Positions 32,995 through 41,584 of a stretch of DNA of 64,000 nt are shown piece after piece; within the stretch, counting starts at the first letter, position 1; the number at the start of each line of letters is the position of its first letter. Position numbers and translations under genes: made by a program. The DNA comes from Alphaproteobacteria bacterium PA2 (GTDB lineage Bacteria; Pseudomonadota; Alphaproteobacteria; Caulobacterales; Caulobacteraceae), in assembly GCA_002256425.1 (NCBI GenBank), contig NKIZ01000001.1, forward strand, positions 1,709,001-1,773,000, written 5' to 3'. The notes under the pieces were generated by a model. The model saw nothing but the letters and a program-made list of their open reading frames with translations. It had not been told where the DNA came from and searched no databases.

Positions 32995-33974
32995 AGGTCC
33001 ACTACCACCCGGCCGCGCACCTTGCCGTCGAGGATTTCGCCCGCAAGTCGCGGCAGGTCCTCAAGTTTTGCGCGGCTGGTCATGGCGGCCAGCTTGGCCA
33101 GATCCAGATCCTTGGCCAGACGATCCCAGGCCTCGATGCGGTCGGGCCTGGGTCGCATGACGCTGTCTATGCCCGCCAGAACCACACCCCGCAGGATGAA
33201 GGGCGCGACCGAGCCCGGCAGGTCCATCCCCTGGGCGAGGCCGCAGGCGGTGACAGCGCCGCCATAGCGGGTCTGGGAAATGACATTAGCCAGGGTGTGG
33301 CTGCCCACGCAGTCGACAGCGCCGGCCCAGCGTTCCTTGCCCAGCATACGGGCGGGGCCCTGGAATTCTGCTGCGTCGATCACTTCGGCGGCGCCGAGCC
33401 CGGTGAGATAGTCGGTCTCGTTGTCCTTGCGCCGGGATGAGGCGACAACCCGATAGCCAAGCCTGGCCAGCAGGGCGACCGCCACGCTGCCTACGCCGCC
33501 GGCGGCGCCGGTGACCAGGATATCGCCCTTGTCCGGCGTCACGCCCTGGCGTTCCAGACCCAGCACGCAGAGCATGGAGGTATAGCCTGCCGTGCCGACG
33601 GCCATCGCCTGATCGGTGGTGAGGCCGTCCGGCAGCTTGACCAGCCAGTCCCCCCTGACCCGAGCCCTCTGGGCGTAGCCGCCATTGTGGCCTTCGCCAA
33701 CCCCCCAGCCATTGAGCACCACCCGGTCGCCGGGCTTGAAGTCGGGATGGTCGGAGGCCTCCACCACGCCTGCGAAATCAATCCCGGGAATGAGGGGCCA
33801 GGCGCGGACAATGGGCGAGCGCCCGGTGATGGCCAGGCCGTCCTTGAAGTTGATGGTCGAGTGCTCCACCCGGACGGTGACATCGCCATCCATCAGATCG
33901 GCGTCCGACAGGTCCTCGAAGCGGACCTCTGGCGCGGCGTCGGTCTTGTGCAGGCGCAGGGCGCGAAAGGTCAT
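32991..33974 (-). CDS. AcuI/YhdH-type acryloyl-CoA reductase-like oxidoreductase
   Basis: 327 aa from ATG 33974 with GAGGA upstream. MDR fold without zinc: STINFKDGLAITGRSPIVR, PGIDFAGVV, NGWGVGEGHNGGYAQ, LVTGAAGGVGSVAVALLARLGY and SSRRKDNETDYLTGLGA, which match the AcuI/YhdH branch that reduces acryloyl-CoA to propionyl-CoA with NADPH. It starts 2 bp after the MHS permease stop, as the last gene of a four-gene operon with two MaoC-like hydratase genes. The window also encodes propionyl-CoA carboxylase, which would consume the product. General quinone oxidoreductase activity is the alternative. Confidence 0.85.
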   Translation of the reverse strand: MTFRALRLHKTDAAPEVRFEDLSDADLMDGDVTVRVEHSTINFKDGLAITGRSPIVRAWPLIPGIDFAGVVEASDHPDFKPGDRVVLNGWGVGEGHNGGYAQRARVRGDWLVKLPDGLTTDQAMAVGTAGYTSMLCVLGLERQGVTPDKGDILVTGAAGGVGSVAVALLARLGYRVVASSRRKDNETDYLTGLGAAEVIDAAEFQGPARMLGKERWAGAVDCVGSHTLANVISQTRYGGAVTACGLAQGMDLPGSVAPFILRGVVLAGIDSVMRPRPDRIEAWDRLAKDLDLAKLAAMTSRAKLEDLPRLAGEILDGKVRGRVVVDL

Positions 33975-33976
33975 GG

Positions 33977-35263
33977 TCAATCCTCGATGATCTGGCTGTG
34001 TTTCTTGGTGTCGCGCATGGTGATGTAGACCAGAAGGGAACCGGCGATCACCACCGTCACATAGGTGAAGAACCAGGTCTCATGCCCTGCCTTTTTGAAC
34101 CATAGGGCGACAAATTCCGCCGTGCCGCCGAACAGGGCGTTGGCGATGGAATAGGGCAGGGCGACCCCCAGGGCGCGGACCTCGGTGGGGAAGAGTTCAG
34201 CCTTCACAATGCCGTTCACCGAGGTGTAGGCGCTGACCACCAGCAGGGCGCCCGTGACCAGGCCGATGGCGCTCAGCATGTCATGGGTCCTGGCCAGGGT
34301 CGCCAGGACCGGCCAGGTGATCAGGCTGCCGACAATGCCGAAGCCGATCAGCAGGGGGCGGCGACCGACCTTGTCGGACAGGGCGCCCATGACCGGTTGG
34401 GCCAGGATGAAGATCAGCATGGCGATGGCGGTGATCTGGCTGGCCTGGTCCTTGGTGAAGCCCGAAGTATTGGCCAGGAACTTCTGGATGTAGGTGCCGA
34501 AGGTGTAATAGCCCAGGGTGCCGCCGGCGGTCAGCCCCATCACCAGCAGGCTTTCCCGGGGATGTTTCTTCAACAGGCCCCAGGTGGTGGCCCTTTCGCC
34601 TGTCCTGGCCTTGAAGGACGGGGTCTCATCCATGCCCTGCCGGAACCAGAAGACGGCCAGGGCCAGGGCCCCGCCGATGAAGAAGGGTATGCGCCAGCCC
34701 CAGGCCTGCATTTCGGCCTGGGAGAGGAGTTGGTTGAGGATCAACAGCAGGCAGAGGGACAGGAGTTGTCCCGCCATGAGGGTCGCGTAGAAGATACCTG
34801 ACCAGAAGCCCCGGTTATGCCGTCCGGCCATCTCGGACATGTAGGTGGCGCTGGTTCCATACTCCCCGCCCATACTGATCCCCTGAAGGATACGGGCCAG
34901 GACCAGGATGATCGGCGCAGCAATGCCGATCTTCTCATAGCCGGGGCAGAGGGCGATGGTCATGGAGCCAAGGCACATCAGCCAGACCGAGGCGATCATG
35001 GCGGCGCGTCGGCCAATCCGGTCGCCGTACAGTCCCATCAGCCAGGCGCCCACGGGCCGGGCGAAAAAGCCCACGGCATAGACCGCGGCGGAGTTCAGGA
35101 GCTGGGCGGTCTGGTCCCCGGCCGGGAAGAAGACCTTGGCGAAATAGAGGGCGAAGGCGGCGTAGGTGAACCAGTCAAAACATTCGACCAGATTTCCCGC
35201 CGCTCCGGCCAGAATTGACCGCAAGCGTTCGGCCCCCGACGGCGGCGCAGATGGCTTGGTCAT
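33977..35263 (-). CDS. MFS transporter, metabolite:proton symporter (MHS) family
   Basis: 428 aa with twelve transmembrane segments. MHS hallmarks are LVECFDWFTYAAFALYFAKVFFP near the N-terminus, GLYGDRIGRRAAM in loop 2-3 and the QGISMGGEYGTSATYMSE segment, all like the alpha-ketoglutarate permease KgtP. It should bring in a carboxylate with protons. It lies in an operon with MaoC-like hydratases upstream (29 bp) and the AcuI-like reductase downstream, so the carried acid may be processed to an acyl-CoA that these enzymes use. The actual substrate is not deducible. Confidence 0.9.
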   Translation of the reverse strand: MTKPSAPPSGAERLRSILAGAAGNLVECFDWFTYAAFALYFAKVFFPAGDQTAQLLNSAAVYAVGFFARPVGAWLMGLYGDRIGRRAAMIASVWLMCLGSMTIALCPGYEKIGIAAPIILVLARILQGISMGGEYGTSATYMSEMAGRHNRGFWSGIFYATLMAGQLLSLCLLLILNQLLSQAEMQAWGWRIPFFIGGALALAVFWFRQGMDETPSFKARTGERATTWGLLKKHPRESLLVMGLTAGGTLGYYTFGTYIQKFLANTSGFTKDQASQITAIAMLIFILAQPVMGALSDKVGRRPLLIGFGIVGSLITWPVLATLARTHDMLSAIGLVTGALLVVSAYTSVNGIVKAELFPTEVRALGVALPYSIANALFGGTAEFVALWFKKAGHETWFFTYVTVVIAGSLLVYITMRDTKKHSQIIED

Positions 35264-35292
35264 CGGAGGCGTCTCGCTTGCAGTTTTCAGAG

Positions 35293-35715
35293 TCAGGCGT
35301 CGATGCGGGCTTCAGCGTAGCCGCTGAGCACTTCAACACCGTTCTGGTTTGTGGTGGAGACGTCGAGTTCCACCAGCATGACCCCGTCCTTTTCGGACAG
35401 GGCCTTGACGGTCGCCTTGGCTTCCAGGTCATCGCCCGGGAAGACCTGGCTGGTGAAACGGACGCCGTACTTGGTCAGGCGGGCGTCACCCACATAGTCG
35501 GTGAGCATCTTGCCGGTCATGCCCATGGTCAGCATGCCGTGGGCGAAGACGCTGGGATACCCAGCCACCTGGGTGGTGAAGATTTCGTCGGTGTGCAGGG
35601 GGTTATAATCCCCTGAAGAGCCGGCGTACTGGACGATCTGGGTGCGCTTGAGGTCTTCCACCAGCTTGGCGGTGTGGACGTCGCCCACCTTCAGGTTTTT
35701 TGCACTGAGGGCCAT
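35293..35715 (-). CDS. MaoC-like (R)-hydratase/dehydratase
   Basis: 140 aa hot-dog protein. The hydratase-2 motif YAGSSGDYNPLHTDEIF supplies the catalytic Asp and His, and VFAHGMLTMGMTG follows as expected. It hydrates or dehydrates a 3-hydroxyacyl-CoA/enoyl-CoA pair. The next upstream gene (11 bp away) encodes a second, N-terminal-type hot-dog protein, so the pair resembles split double-hot-dog dehydratases of the HadAB kind, where this protein carries catalysis. Confidence 0.87.
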   Translation of the reverse strand: MALSAKNLKVGDVHTAKLVEDLKRTQIVQYAGSSGDYNPLHTDEIFTTQVAGYPSVFAHGMLTMGMTGKMLTDYVGDARLTKYGVRFTSQVFPGDDLEAKATVKALSEKDGVMLVELDVSTTNQNGVEVLSGYAEARIDA

Positions 35716-35726
35716 GATGGAGTCTC

Positions 35727-36227
35727 CTACTTCTGCTCGACGGGACGTTCGGTGCGGACACCGACGCCGCGGGCGGTGATCACCAGTTCGCCGTTCTGGT
35801 CGCGGTATTCGGTAACGCTCTCGGAAAAGACCAGCTTGCCGGACCGGCGGCCTTCCTTTTCCCAGGTCTTGCCGGGAAAGGTGGTCGCGGTCAGGACGTC
35901 GCCGGCCTTGAGGTGACGGTGATATTCGAAGTGCTGTTCAGCGTGCAGCCCGCCGCCGCCGCCACCGCCACCACCGCCGCCCGGGGCGCGGGTAATGCCT
36001 GTGGGGTTCTTGCCCGAGCCAAACCAGGGCTGGCCGATCTTGGGGCGCAGGAAGTAGTCCGGGTCGAACTGGGCGCTCGCCTGGGGGAAGGTCGGCGGGG
36101 CGATAATGCCGCCAGCTTCGGTGGTTTTTGCATACTCCGCGTCGGAATAGACCGGATTTCCGTCGCCGACAGATCTGGCGAACATGAGAATGTGTGACGC
36201 TTCCACGGGAAATGTCTTTGTGGCCAT
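35727..36227 (-). CDS. MaoC-like N-terminal hot-dog protein with polyglycine tract
   Basis: 166 aa, first gene of the operon. It resembles the N-terminal, substrate-binding half of MaoC-type dehydratases: FARSVGDGNPVYSDAEYAK, IIAPPTFPQAS and HAEQHFEYHRHLKAGDVLT. It lacks the catalytic Asp-His motif, which is supplied by the next gene. A run of eleven glycines (83-93), encoded by a GGN repeat at about 35955-35990, interrupts the domain between two conserved parts. It probably forms a heterodimer with the 35293-35715 product. Tract length could vary between strains. Confidence 0.82.
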   Translation of the reverse strand: MATKTFPVEASHILMFARSVGDGNPVYSDAEYAKTTEAGGIIAPPTFPQASAQFDPDYFLRPKIGQPWFGSGKNPTGITRAPGGGGGGGGGGGLHAEQHFEYHRHLKAGDVLTATTFPGKTWEKEGRRSGKLVFSESVTEYRDQNGELVITARGVGVRTERPVEQK

Positions 36228-36388
36228 AATGTTTCCTCTCCCTGCCCCTTGGGGGCCGAATGCGCGGTCTTGCTGACCCGCTGCCCCGCGATCCTATAAC
36301 GGCTTTTCGGCGATTGTCAGGGGGCCCTGCGCTTGACCCGCCTTCCGGTTCGCGCACTCTTGGCGGCAAGAACAGGAAGGGCGGAACC

Positions 36389-37684
36389 ATGAATCCTCAA
36401 CTGACGGCGGCCAAGGAGGCCGTGGCCTTCATCCGCGCCCAGAAACTGGAGGGCCAGCCGGGATGGAAGCGCACGGACGAGGCGAAGTCCGGTGCAGACC
36501 GCAGCCTCTATCGGGGATCCTCCGGCGTCATACTGACCCTTCTCGAACTTCACGCCGCAGGGCTGGACGATCAGGCCCTGCCTGAGGCGGTCGCGGCCGG
36601 TGAAGACGTCATGGCCTATGTGAAGGCCAAGGACTGGCTCTCGGTCAGCCCGTCGACCGGATGGCCAGGCTATGCCTTCATTCTCAATGAGCTGGCCCTG
36701 GCGACCGGCCGTAACGATTTCAAGGAGATGGCGGCGGTCTGCCTTGAGCGGCTCATGGCCCAGGCCGTCCCCCTTGGCGCCGGAGTGGGCTGGATCGAGC
36801 CCATGCCCTTTTCAGACATAACTGGCATGACAGGCGACCGTGAGATCTACGATCAGTCCGTTGGCGCTGCAGGCGCCGCCCTGATCCTGCTCTACGCCCA
36901 CGAGCACGGCGTCCACCCCAATGCCCTGAAGTGGGCGGTCCAGGTCTGTGAGCGCCTGCTTGAGGTCGCCGAGGACGACCCCGACGGCCTGCGCTGGAAG
37001 ATGATGTCGGACATGCCATTCCCGTTCACTGCGCCGAACTTCGCCCATGGTGGAGCAGGGGTTGGCTATCTGCTGGCCCGCCTGCATCGGGCGACGGGGG
37101 AGGGGCGCTATCTCGACGCCGCCATGGCCGCCGCCAACTACACCATGAGCCGGTCGCACCCTGTGGGGACTGGTCGGCTGGTCTGCCACACGGAAGAGGC
37201 CCGCAACCCGATCTTCTATCTGGGCGCCTGTCATGGCCCGGCGGGGACGGGGCGCCTGTTGCTCGAGCTCTACGACATCACTGGCGACGCCAACTGGCTG
37301 GATGATGCAAAGACCCTGATGGATGGCCTCCTGGCCACGGGCGCCCCGGAGACCCGCTCCAAGGGCTTCTGGAACAATTACGGTCAGTGCTGCGGCGATG
37401 CTGGTGTCGGCGAGTTCGCCCTGCTGATGGAAAAGCGGACCGAGGATCCCGCCTATCGGGACATCGCCCGCCGCTGCGCCGAGGTGATTGTCGCCCAGTC
37501 GGAAGTCTCCGATGGTCGTCGTCGGTGGCTGCACGCCGAACACCGCGACCGGCCCGACTTCCTCCAGGCCCAGACGGGCTACATGCAGGGGGCGGCTGGC
37601 ATGGCCAGCTTCCTGCTCAATCTCGGCGCGACGGAGGAGGGCAAGTCCGTGAAAAGGCCGCTTCCGGACTGGCCGAACCCGTAA
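36389..37684 (+). CDS. stand-alone LanC-like protein
   Basis: 431 aa from ATG 36389 with GGAAGG upstream. The toroid of GxxG inner helices is visible: YRGSSG (41-46), GWPGYAF, NFAHGGAG (H220), GACHGPAG (C281, H282), GQCCGDAG (C334, C335) and YMQGAAG. By analogy with LanC the Zn ligands would be a Cys of the CHG motif and the CC pair, and H220 the nearby base; this mapping is tentative. There is no lanthipeptide precursor, LanB or LanM nearby, and neighbours are unrelated, so it is closer to LanC-like proteins that act on glutathione adducts or unknown targets. It should be cytoplasmic. Confidence 0.8.
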   Translation: MNPQLTAAKEAVAFIRAQKLEGQPGWKRTDEAKSGADRSLYRGSSGVILTLLELHAAGLDDQALPEAVAAGEDVMAYVKAKDWLSVSPSTGWPGYAFILNELALATGRNDFKEMAAVCLERLMAQAVPLGAGVGWIEPMPFSDITGMTGDREIYDQSVGAAGAALILLYAHEHGVHPNALKWAVQVCERLLEVAEDDPDGLRWKMMSDMPFPFTAPNFAHGGAGVGYLLARLHRATGEGRYLDAAMAAANYTMSRSHPVGTGRLVCHTEEARNPIFYLGACHGPAGTGRLLLELYDITGDANWLDDAKTLMDGLLATGAPETRSKGFWNNYGQCCGDAGVGEFALLMEKRTEDPAYRDIARRCAEVIVAQSEVSDGRRRWLHAEHRDRPDFLQAQTGYMQGAAGMASFLLNLGATEEGKSVKRPLPDWPNP

Positions 37685-37759
37685 TTCGCGCGATCTGAGA
37701 CTTCCAAGGTCGGGCCCGGGCGTTTAGGGATGCCCCTCCAATTGATCGGAGGCCCCGCC

Positions 37760-39496
37760 ATGACCCGTAAGCCCGATGGAAGCTGGGACAAGTCCCGTTT
37801 GCCGAGCCGGCATGTGACCGAAGGTCCGGCCCGCGCGCCGCACCGCTCCTATTATTACGCCATGGGCCTGGGCACCCGCGAGATCGCCCAGCCCTTCGTG
37901 GGGGTAGCCTCCTGCTGGAACGAGGCTGCGCCCTGCAACACCGCCCTGATGCGCCAGGCGCATGCGGTGTCGGAAGGGGTGAAGGCGGCCGGCGCCACGC
38001 CTCGCGAATTCTGCACCATCACCGTGACGGACGGCATCGCCATGGGCCACGAGGGCATGCGCTCGTCCCTGGTGAGCCGCGACCTGATCGCCGACTCCGT
38101 GGAACTGACCATGCGCGGCCACGGCTATGACGCCCTGGTGGGCATTGCCGGCTGCGACAAGTCCCTGCCGGGCATGATGATGGCCATGCTGCGCCTCAAC
38201 GTTCCCAGCGTCTTCCTCTATGGCGGCTCCATCCTGCCTGGCCACTGGCGGGGCAAGGACGTCACCGTGGTCGATGTCTTCGAAGGCGTCGGCATGCACT
38301 CGGCCGGCAAGATGAGCCTTGAGGATCTCTGCAGCCTCGAAGAGCACGCCTGCCCGTCGGACGGCGCCTGCGGTGGTCAGTTCACCGCCAACACCATGGC
38401 CTGCGTGTCTGAAGCCATGGGCCTGGCCCTGCCGCTTTCGGCCTCCCTCCCGGCGCCGAACCTGGCCCGTGACTCGTATGCCGTGGCCTCGGGCGAGTGT
38501 GTGGTGCGCCTGATCGCCGAGAACCTGCGGCCCCGGGACATCGTCACCCGCAAGTCCTTCGAGAACGCCGCTGCCGTGGTCGCGGCGACTGGCGGCTCGA
38601 CCAATGGCGGCCTGCACCTGCCGGCCATGGCCCATGAGTGCGGCATCGAATTCACCCTGCGCGACTTCGCCGAGATCGCCGCCCGCACGCCGCATATCGC
38701 CGACCTCAAGCCCGGCGGCCGCTTCGTGGCCAAGGACATGGGCGAGGCGGGCGGCATGCCCATGCTGCTCAAGACCCTGCTGGAAGGCGGCTATATCCAC
38801 GGCGACTGCATGACCGTGACCGGCAAGACCATCGCCGAGAACCTCAAGGACGTGGTCTGGCGCGATGACCAGGAGGTCATCCGTCCTGTTTCCAATCCCC
38901 TGTCGCCTACCGGCGGCGTGGTCGGCCTGTGGGGCTCGCTGGCCCCCGATGGCGCCATCGTCAAGGTGGCCGGCATGACCAGTCACCGCAGCCATCGCGG
39001 GCCAGCCCGCTGTTTCGATGGCGAACAGGCCTGTTTCGACGCGGTCGAGGCCGGCGACTACAAGGACGGCGACGTTCTGGTCATCCGCTATGAAGGTCCG
39101 CGAGGCGGTCCGGGCATGCGCGAAATGCTGTCCACCACGGCGGCGATTTCCGGCCAGGGTCGGGGCGACAAGGTGGCCCTGATTACCGATGGCCGGTTCT
39201 CGGGGGGCACCCGTGGTCTGTGTGTGGGCCACATCGGACCCGAAGCGCAACTGGGCGGCCCCATCGCCCTGATCCAGGATGGCGACATCATCAGCATCGA
39301 CTCCGACGCCGGAACCATCGAACTGGAAGTTGACCCCATCGAACTGGAAAACCGCAAGCGTCACTGGGCGCCCAAGGTGACCAATTACGGGTCAGGCGCT
39401 CTCTGGAAGTACGCCCAGCTGGTGGGCCCGCCCCATAAGGGCGCGGTGACCCATCCAGGCATGGCGGGCGAGAGCCACGTCTACGCGGACCTCTAA
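37760..39496 (+). CDS. ilvD: dihydroxy-acid dehydratase
   Basis: 578 aa from ATG 37760 with GGAGG nine bases upstream. It dehydrates 2,3-dihydroxyisovalerate and its isoleucine counterpart in branched-chain amino acid synthesis. Iron-sulfur ligands are C59 (EAAPCNTA), C132 (AGCDKSLPG) and C204 (DGACGGQFTANTM). Other landmarks are GSILPGHWRG, TGGSTNGGLHLPA, ITDGRFSGGTRGLCVGHIGPEA and the C-terminal half typical of IlvD/Edd. The dihydroxy-acid rather than phosphogluconate form is favoured, but sugar-acid dehydratases are close relatives. A 3-bp gap separates it from the racemase gene. Confidence 0.9.
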   Translation: MTRKPDGSWDKSRLPSRHVTEGPARAPHRSYYYAMGLGTREIAQPFVGVASCWNEAAPCNTALMRQAHAVSEGVKAAGATPREFCTITVTDGIAMGHEGMRSSLVSRDLIADSVELTMRGHGYDALVGIAGCDKSLPGMMMAMLRLNVPSVFLYGGSILPGHWRGKDVTVVDVFEGVGMHSAGKMSLEDLCSLEEHACPSDGACGGQFTANTMACVSEAMGLALPLSASLPAPNLARDSYAVASGECVVRLIAENLRPRDIVTRKSFENAAAVVAATGGSTNGGLHLPAMAHECGIEFTLRDFAEIAARTPHIADLKPGGRFVAKDMGEAGGMPMLLKTLLEGGYIHGDCMTVTGKTIAENLKDVVWRDDQEVIRPVSNPLSPTGGVVGLWGSLAPDGAIVKVAGMTSHRSHRGPARCFDGEQACFDAVEAGDYKDGDVLVIRYEGPRGGPGMREMLSTTAAISGQGRGDKVALITDGRFSGGTRGLCVGHIGPEAQLGGPIALIQDGDIISIDSDAGTIELEVDPIELENRKRHWAPKVTNYGSGALWKYAQLVGPPHKGAVTHPGMAGESHVYADL

Positions 39497-39499
39497 ACC

Positions 39500-40186
39500 A
39501 TGCGAACCCTGGGCCTGCTGGGCGGGATGAGCGCGGAGAGTACGACCTACTACTACCAGACGCTCAACCGCCTGGTGCGGGAGCGCCTGGGGCCCATGCA
39601 TTCTGCTGAAGTGGTCATCTGGTCCATCGACTTCGCCCCCATGGCGGAGCTTCAGGCCAGGGGCAACTGGGACGCGGCTGGCGCTGAGCTGGTGAAGGTG
39701 GCTCAAGCCCTGGAGCGCGCCGGCGCTGAGGCCTTGATGATCGGCGCCAACACCATGCACGTCTGCGCGCCCCAGGTTGAGGCGGCGGTGGGTATTCCAC
39801 TGATCCATATCGCCGATGCGACCGGTGGGGCGATCAAGGCCCTGGGCTGCAGCAAGCCCCTGCTGCTGGGCACCCGCTACACCATGGAGATGGGGTTCTA
39901 CACCGACCGCCTGGCCGCCATGGGGATTTCGGCCTCGGTTCCTGATGCAGATGATCGGGCGAGGCTGCACGCCATCATCTATGACGAGCTAGTTCAGGGT
40001 TTGGTGACGGAGGTGTCCAAGACTGAGGTGCTGGCCATGATCGCGCGCTCGGTCGAGGCTGACAGTGTGATCTTTGGCTGTACAGAGATCGGGTTGTTGA
40101 TTTCGCCCGAGGATCTGGCCCTGCCGGTGGTCGATACGGCCATTGTCCACGCCGAGGCTGGCGTGGCGTTCTCCATGGGTGTCTAG
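39500..40186 (+). CDS. amino-acid racemase of the Asp/Glu/hydantoin family (YgeA-like)
   Basis: 228 aa. The two active-site motifs are IGANTMHVC, where T85 takes the place of the first catalytic Cys, and FGCTEIGLL with C194. This Thr-Cys pair matches YgeA-type racemases of broad specificity rather than true aspartate racemase. It begins 3 bp after ilvD and is presumably cotranscribed with it. The product would interconvert L- and D-amino acids, for example for cell-wall or signalling use. The gene ends tail-to-tail with NnrU, sharing CTAG. Confidence 0.83.
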   Translation: MRTLGLLGGMSAESTTYYYQTLNRLVRERLGPMHSAEVVIWSIDFAPMAELQARGNWDAAGAELVKVAQALERAGAEALMIGANTMHVCAPQVEAAVGIPLIHIADATGGAIKALGCSKPLLLGTRYTMEMGFYTDRLAAMGISASVPDADDRARLHAIIYDELVQGLVTEVSKTEVLAMIARSVEADSVIFGCTEIGLLISPEDLALPVVDTAIVHAEAGVAFSMGV

Positions 40187-40875
40187 GGCAGGGCGCGGAC
40201 GCCGAATGCTGCGGCGTGGCCCATCAGCAGACCTGCATAGATCACAACGGCGAGGGCGATGCGCCACCAGCCGATTTCACCGATCTTGAGCGGCTGGCGT
40301 CCGGCCAGGATGGCAGCGAAGGGGACATTGCTGGTCTGGGCGGCGAAGCCGTCCCAGGTTTCGCCCAGGGCGCGCCTGCGCTTGGCGTCAATGCTGTTTG
40401 TTCCGAAGATCGCCAAGGCGAGCAGCGAACCGAACAGGAGGATGGAGGCGATGTCGCCATTCACCAGCAGGTGCCCGGCCGCCCAGATGGCGACGCCCCA
40501 GAGGAAGGGATGGCGGGTGATCCGCAGCATGCCGCTGACGACGTCGGGACGGTCCAGGGAGCCTTCCTGCCGCACGCTGGTCGGATTGGGTGTCGTCAGG
40601 CCCGGGACGATCAGCAGAAAGGACAATGCCATCAATCCCAGCTGGATGTGGCGTGTCACCGGGGTGATGGTCCAGAAGGCCTGGTTCCAGGCTTCGTGTC
40701 GGGCGGCGCCATAGGCCATGATCAGCCAGGTCAGGCCCGCGACCGAGGCCAGGGAAAACAGACCCATATAGGGGCCCTGACCGATCCTTCCGGTGATGGT
40801 GTCCCGCAGTGTCGTGCCGGAGACCAGCAGATGCAGCAGGACGAAGAACACCGCCGCCGACAAGAGATTGACCAT
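40183..40875 (-). CDS. NnrU family membrane protein
   Basis: 230 aa with about six transmembrane segments. NnrU landmarks are an N-terminal hydrophobic helix with LLHLLVSGTTLRD, the IRTGxM-like RITRHPFLWGVAIWAAGHLLVNG and the loop KRRRALGETWDGF. The family accompanies denitrification genes in some bacteria and isoprenylcysteine methyltransferase-like proteins are distantly similar. No denitrification genes are here, so a role in lipid or haem-related membrane enzymology cannot be excluded. It converges with the racemase gene, and follows the unknown gene at 40933 on the same strand. Confidence 0.85.
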   Translation of the reverse strand: MVNLLSAAVFFVLLHLLVSGTTLRDTITGRIGQGPYMGLFSLASVAGLTWLIMAYGAARHEAWNQAFWTITPVTRHIQLGLMALSFLLIVPGLTTPNPTSVRQEGSLDRPDVVSGMLRITRHPFLWGVAIWAAGHLLVNGDIASILLFGSLLALAIFGTNSIDAKRRRALGETWDGFAAQTSNVPFAAILAGRQPLKIGEIGWWRIALAVVIYAGLLMGHAAAFGVRALP

Positions 40876-40932
40876 GGAACCCTCCCGAAACCTTCGCCAT
40901 CCAGAGTGGAGTTATAAATTTACGGCGTCAAG

Positions 40933-41547
40933 TTATAGATCGTCGGGGTCGTCGTCGAATAGGGTGGGCTGTTCAGACGGGGGCGGTGGGGGCGGACGGA
41001 CGGCTGCGGCCTTTGGTGCGCCCGGGCGTCTGAGGATGGCTTCAGCCCGGGCCATCCAGCGGTTGGCTTCCTTGATGGCGCCAGTGGCCGTTGCTTCGCC
41101 ACGACGGCGGATCTCGTCGCCGACAACCCACAGGTCCAGCTCGAAATCCGGATGGTGGGGATCATCGAAGATCAGCCGCAAGGTGACCCGGTTGGCGTCG
41201 GGTACGGTCTGGTCCAGGGCCTTGCGGGGCTCATTGCGAAAGGCGCGGGCGACCACGATCCCGTCCACCATGACTTCCGCGCCCGCCAGCTCCTCGATCC
41301 GGTAGACCAGGCACCAGTTCCCGGCGTCCCAGGCGACAGCGCAAGTGTCGTTGGCGAAGTTGAACCCTGCCGCGCGGCCTCGACCGTGGGCGATGATCAT
41401 GGCGTCAGGGCGTCCGCCCAGGACCCGCTTCATGGCCCTGGCCAGGGTGTGCACTTCCTGCATGTACCAGGCGACCAGAGACCCGGCTGCCGTCACCGCA
41501 ATCCCGGCGAGCACCAGGAGCAAGAGAAGCTGGGGAATCTCCTTCAT
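40933..41547 (-). CDS. membrane-anchored protein of unknown function
   Basis: 204 aa that I do not recognise. One N-terminal transmembrane helix (about 6-28) is followed by a soluble domain rich in beta structure (about 45-150, with AGFNFANDTCAVAWDAGNWCLVYRI and LRLIFDDPHHPDFELDLWVVGDEI). The C-terminus has a run of six Pro and an acidic end. Two Cys in the middle could form a disulfide. It lies 37 bp downstream of xthA on the same strand and 57 bp upstream of NnrU, so it may belong to one transcript with both. Likely a lineage-specific conserved hypothetical. Confidence 0.65.
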   Translation of the reverse strand: MKEIPQLLLLLVLAGIAVTAAGSLVAWYMQEVHTLARAMKRVLGGRPDAMIIAHGRGRAAGFNFANDTCAVAWDAGNWCLVYRIEELAGAEVMVDGIVVARAFRNEPRKALDQTVPDANRVTLRLIFDDPHHPDFELDLWVVGDEIRRRGEATATGAIKEANRWMARAEAILRRPGAPKAAAVRPPPPPPSEQPTLFDDDPDDL

Positions 41548-41584
41548 GGGCGGAGGCTAACCCCTCTCAAGACTTCAACAAAGC

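Noticed and set aside
36389..37684. Lanthipeptide biosynthesis cluster
   Set aside because: Only the LanC-like gene is present; no precursor, dehydratase, protease or exporter in the neighbourhood.
37724..39364. Long open frame antisense to ilvD on the minus strand
   Set aside because: It has no recognisable family, no ribosome site, and is the expected by-product of GC-rich codon use opposite a real gene.
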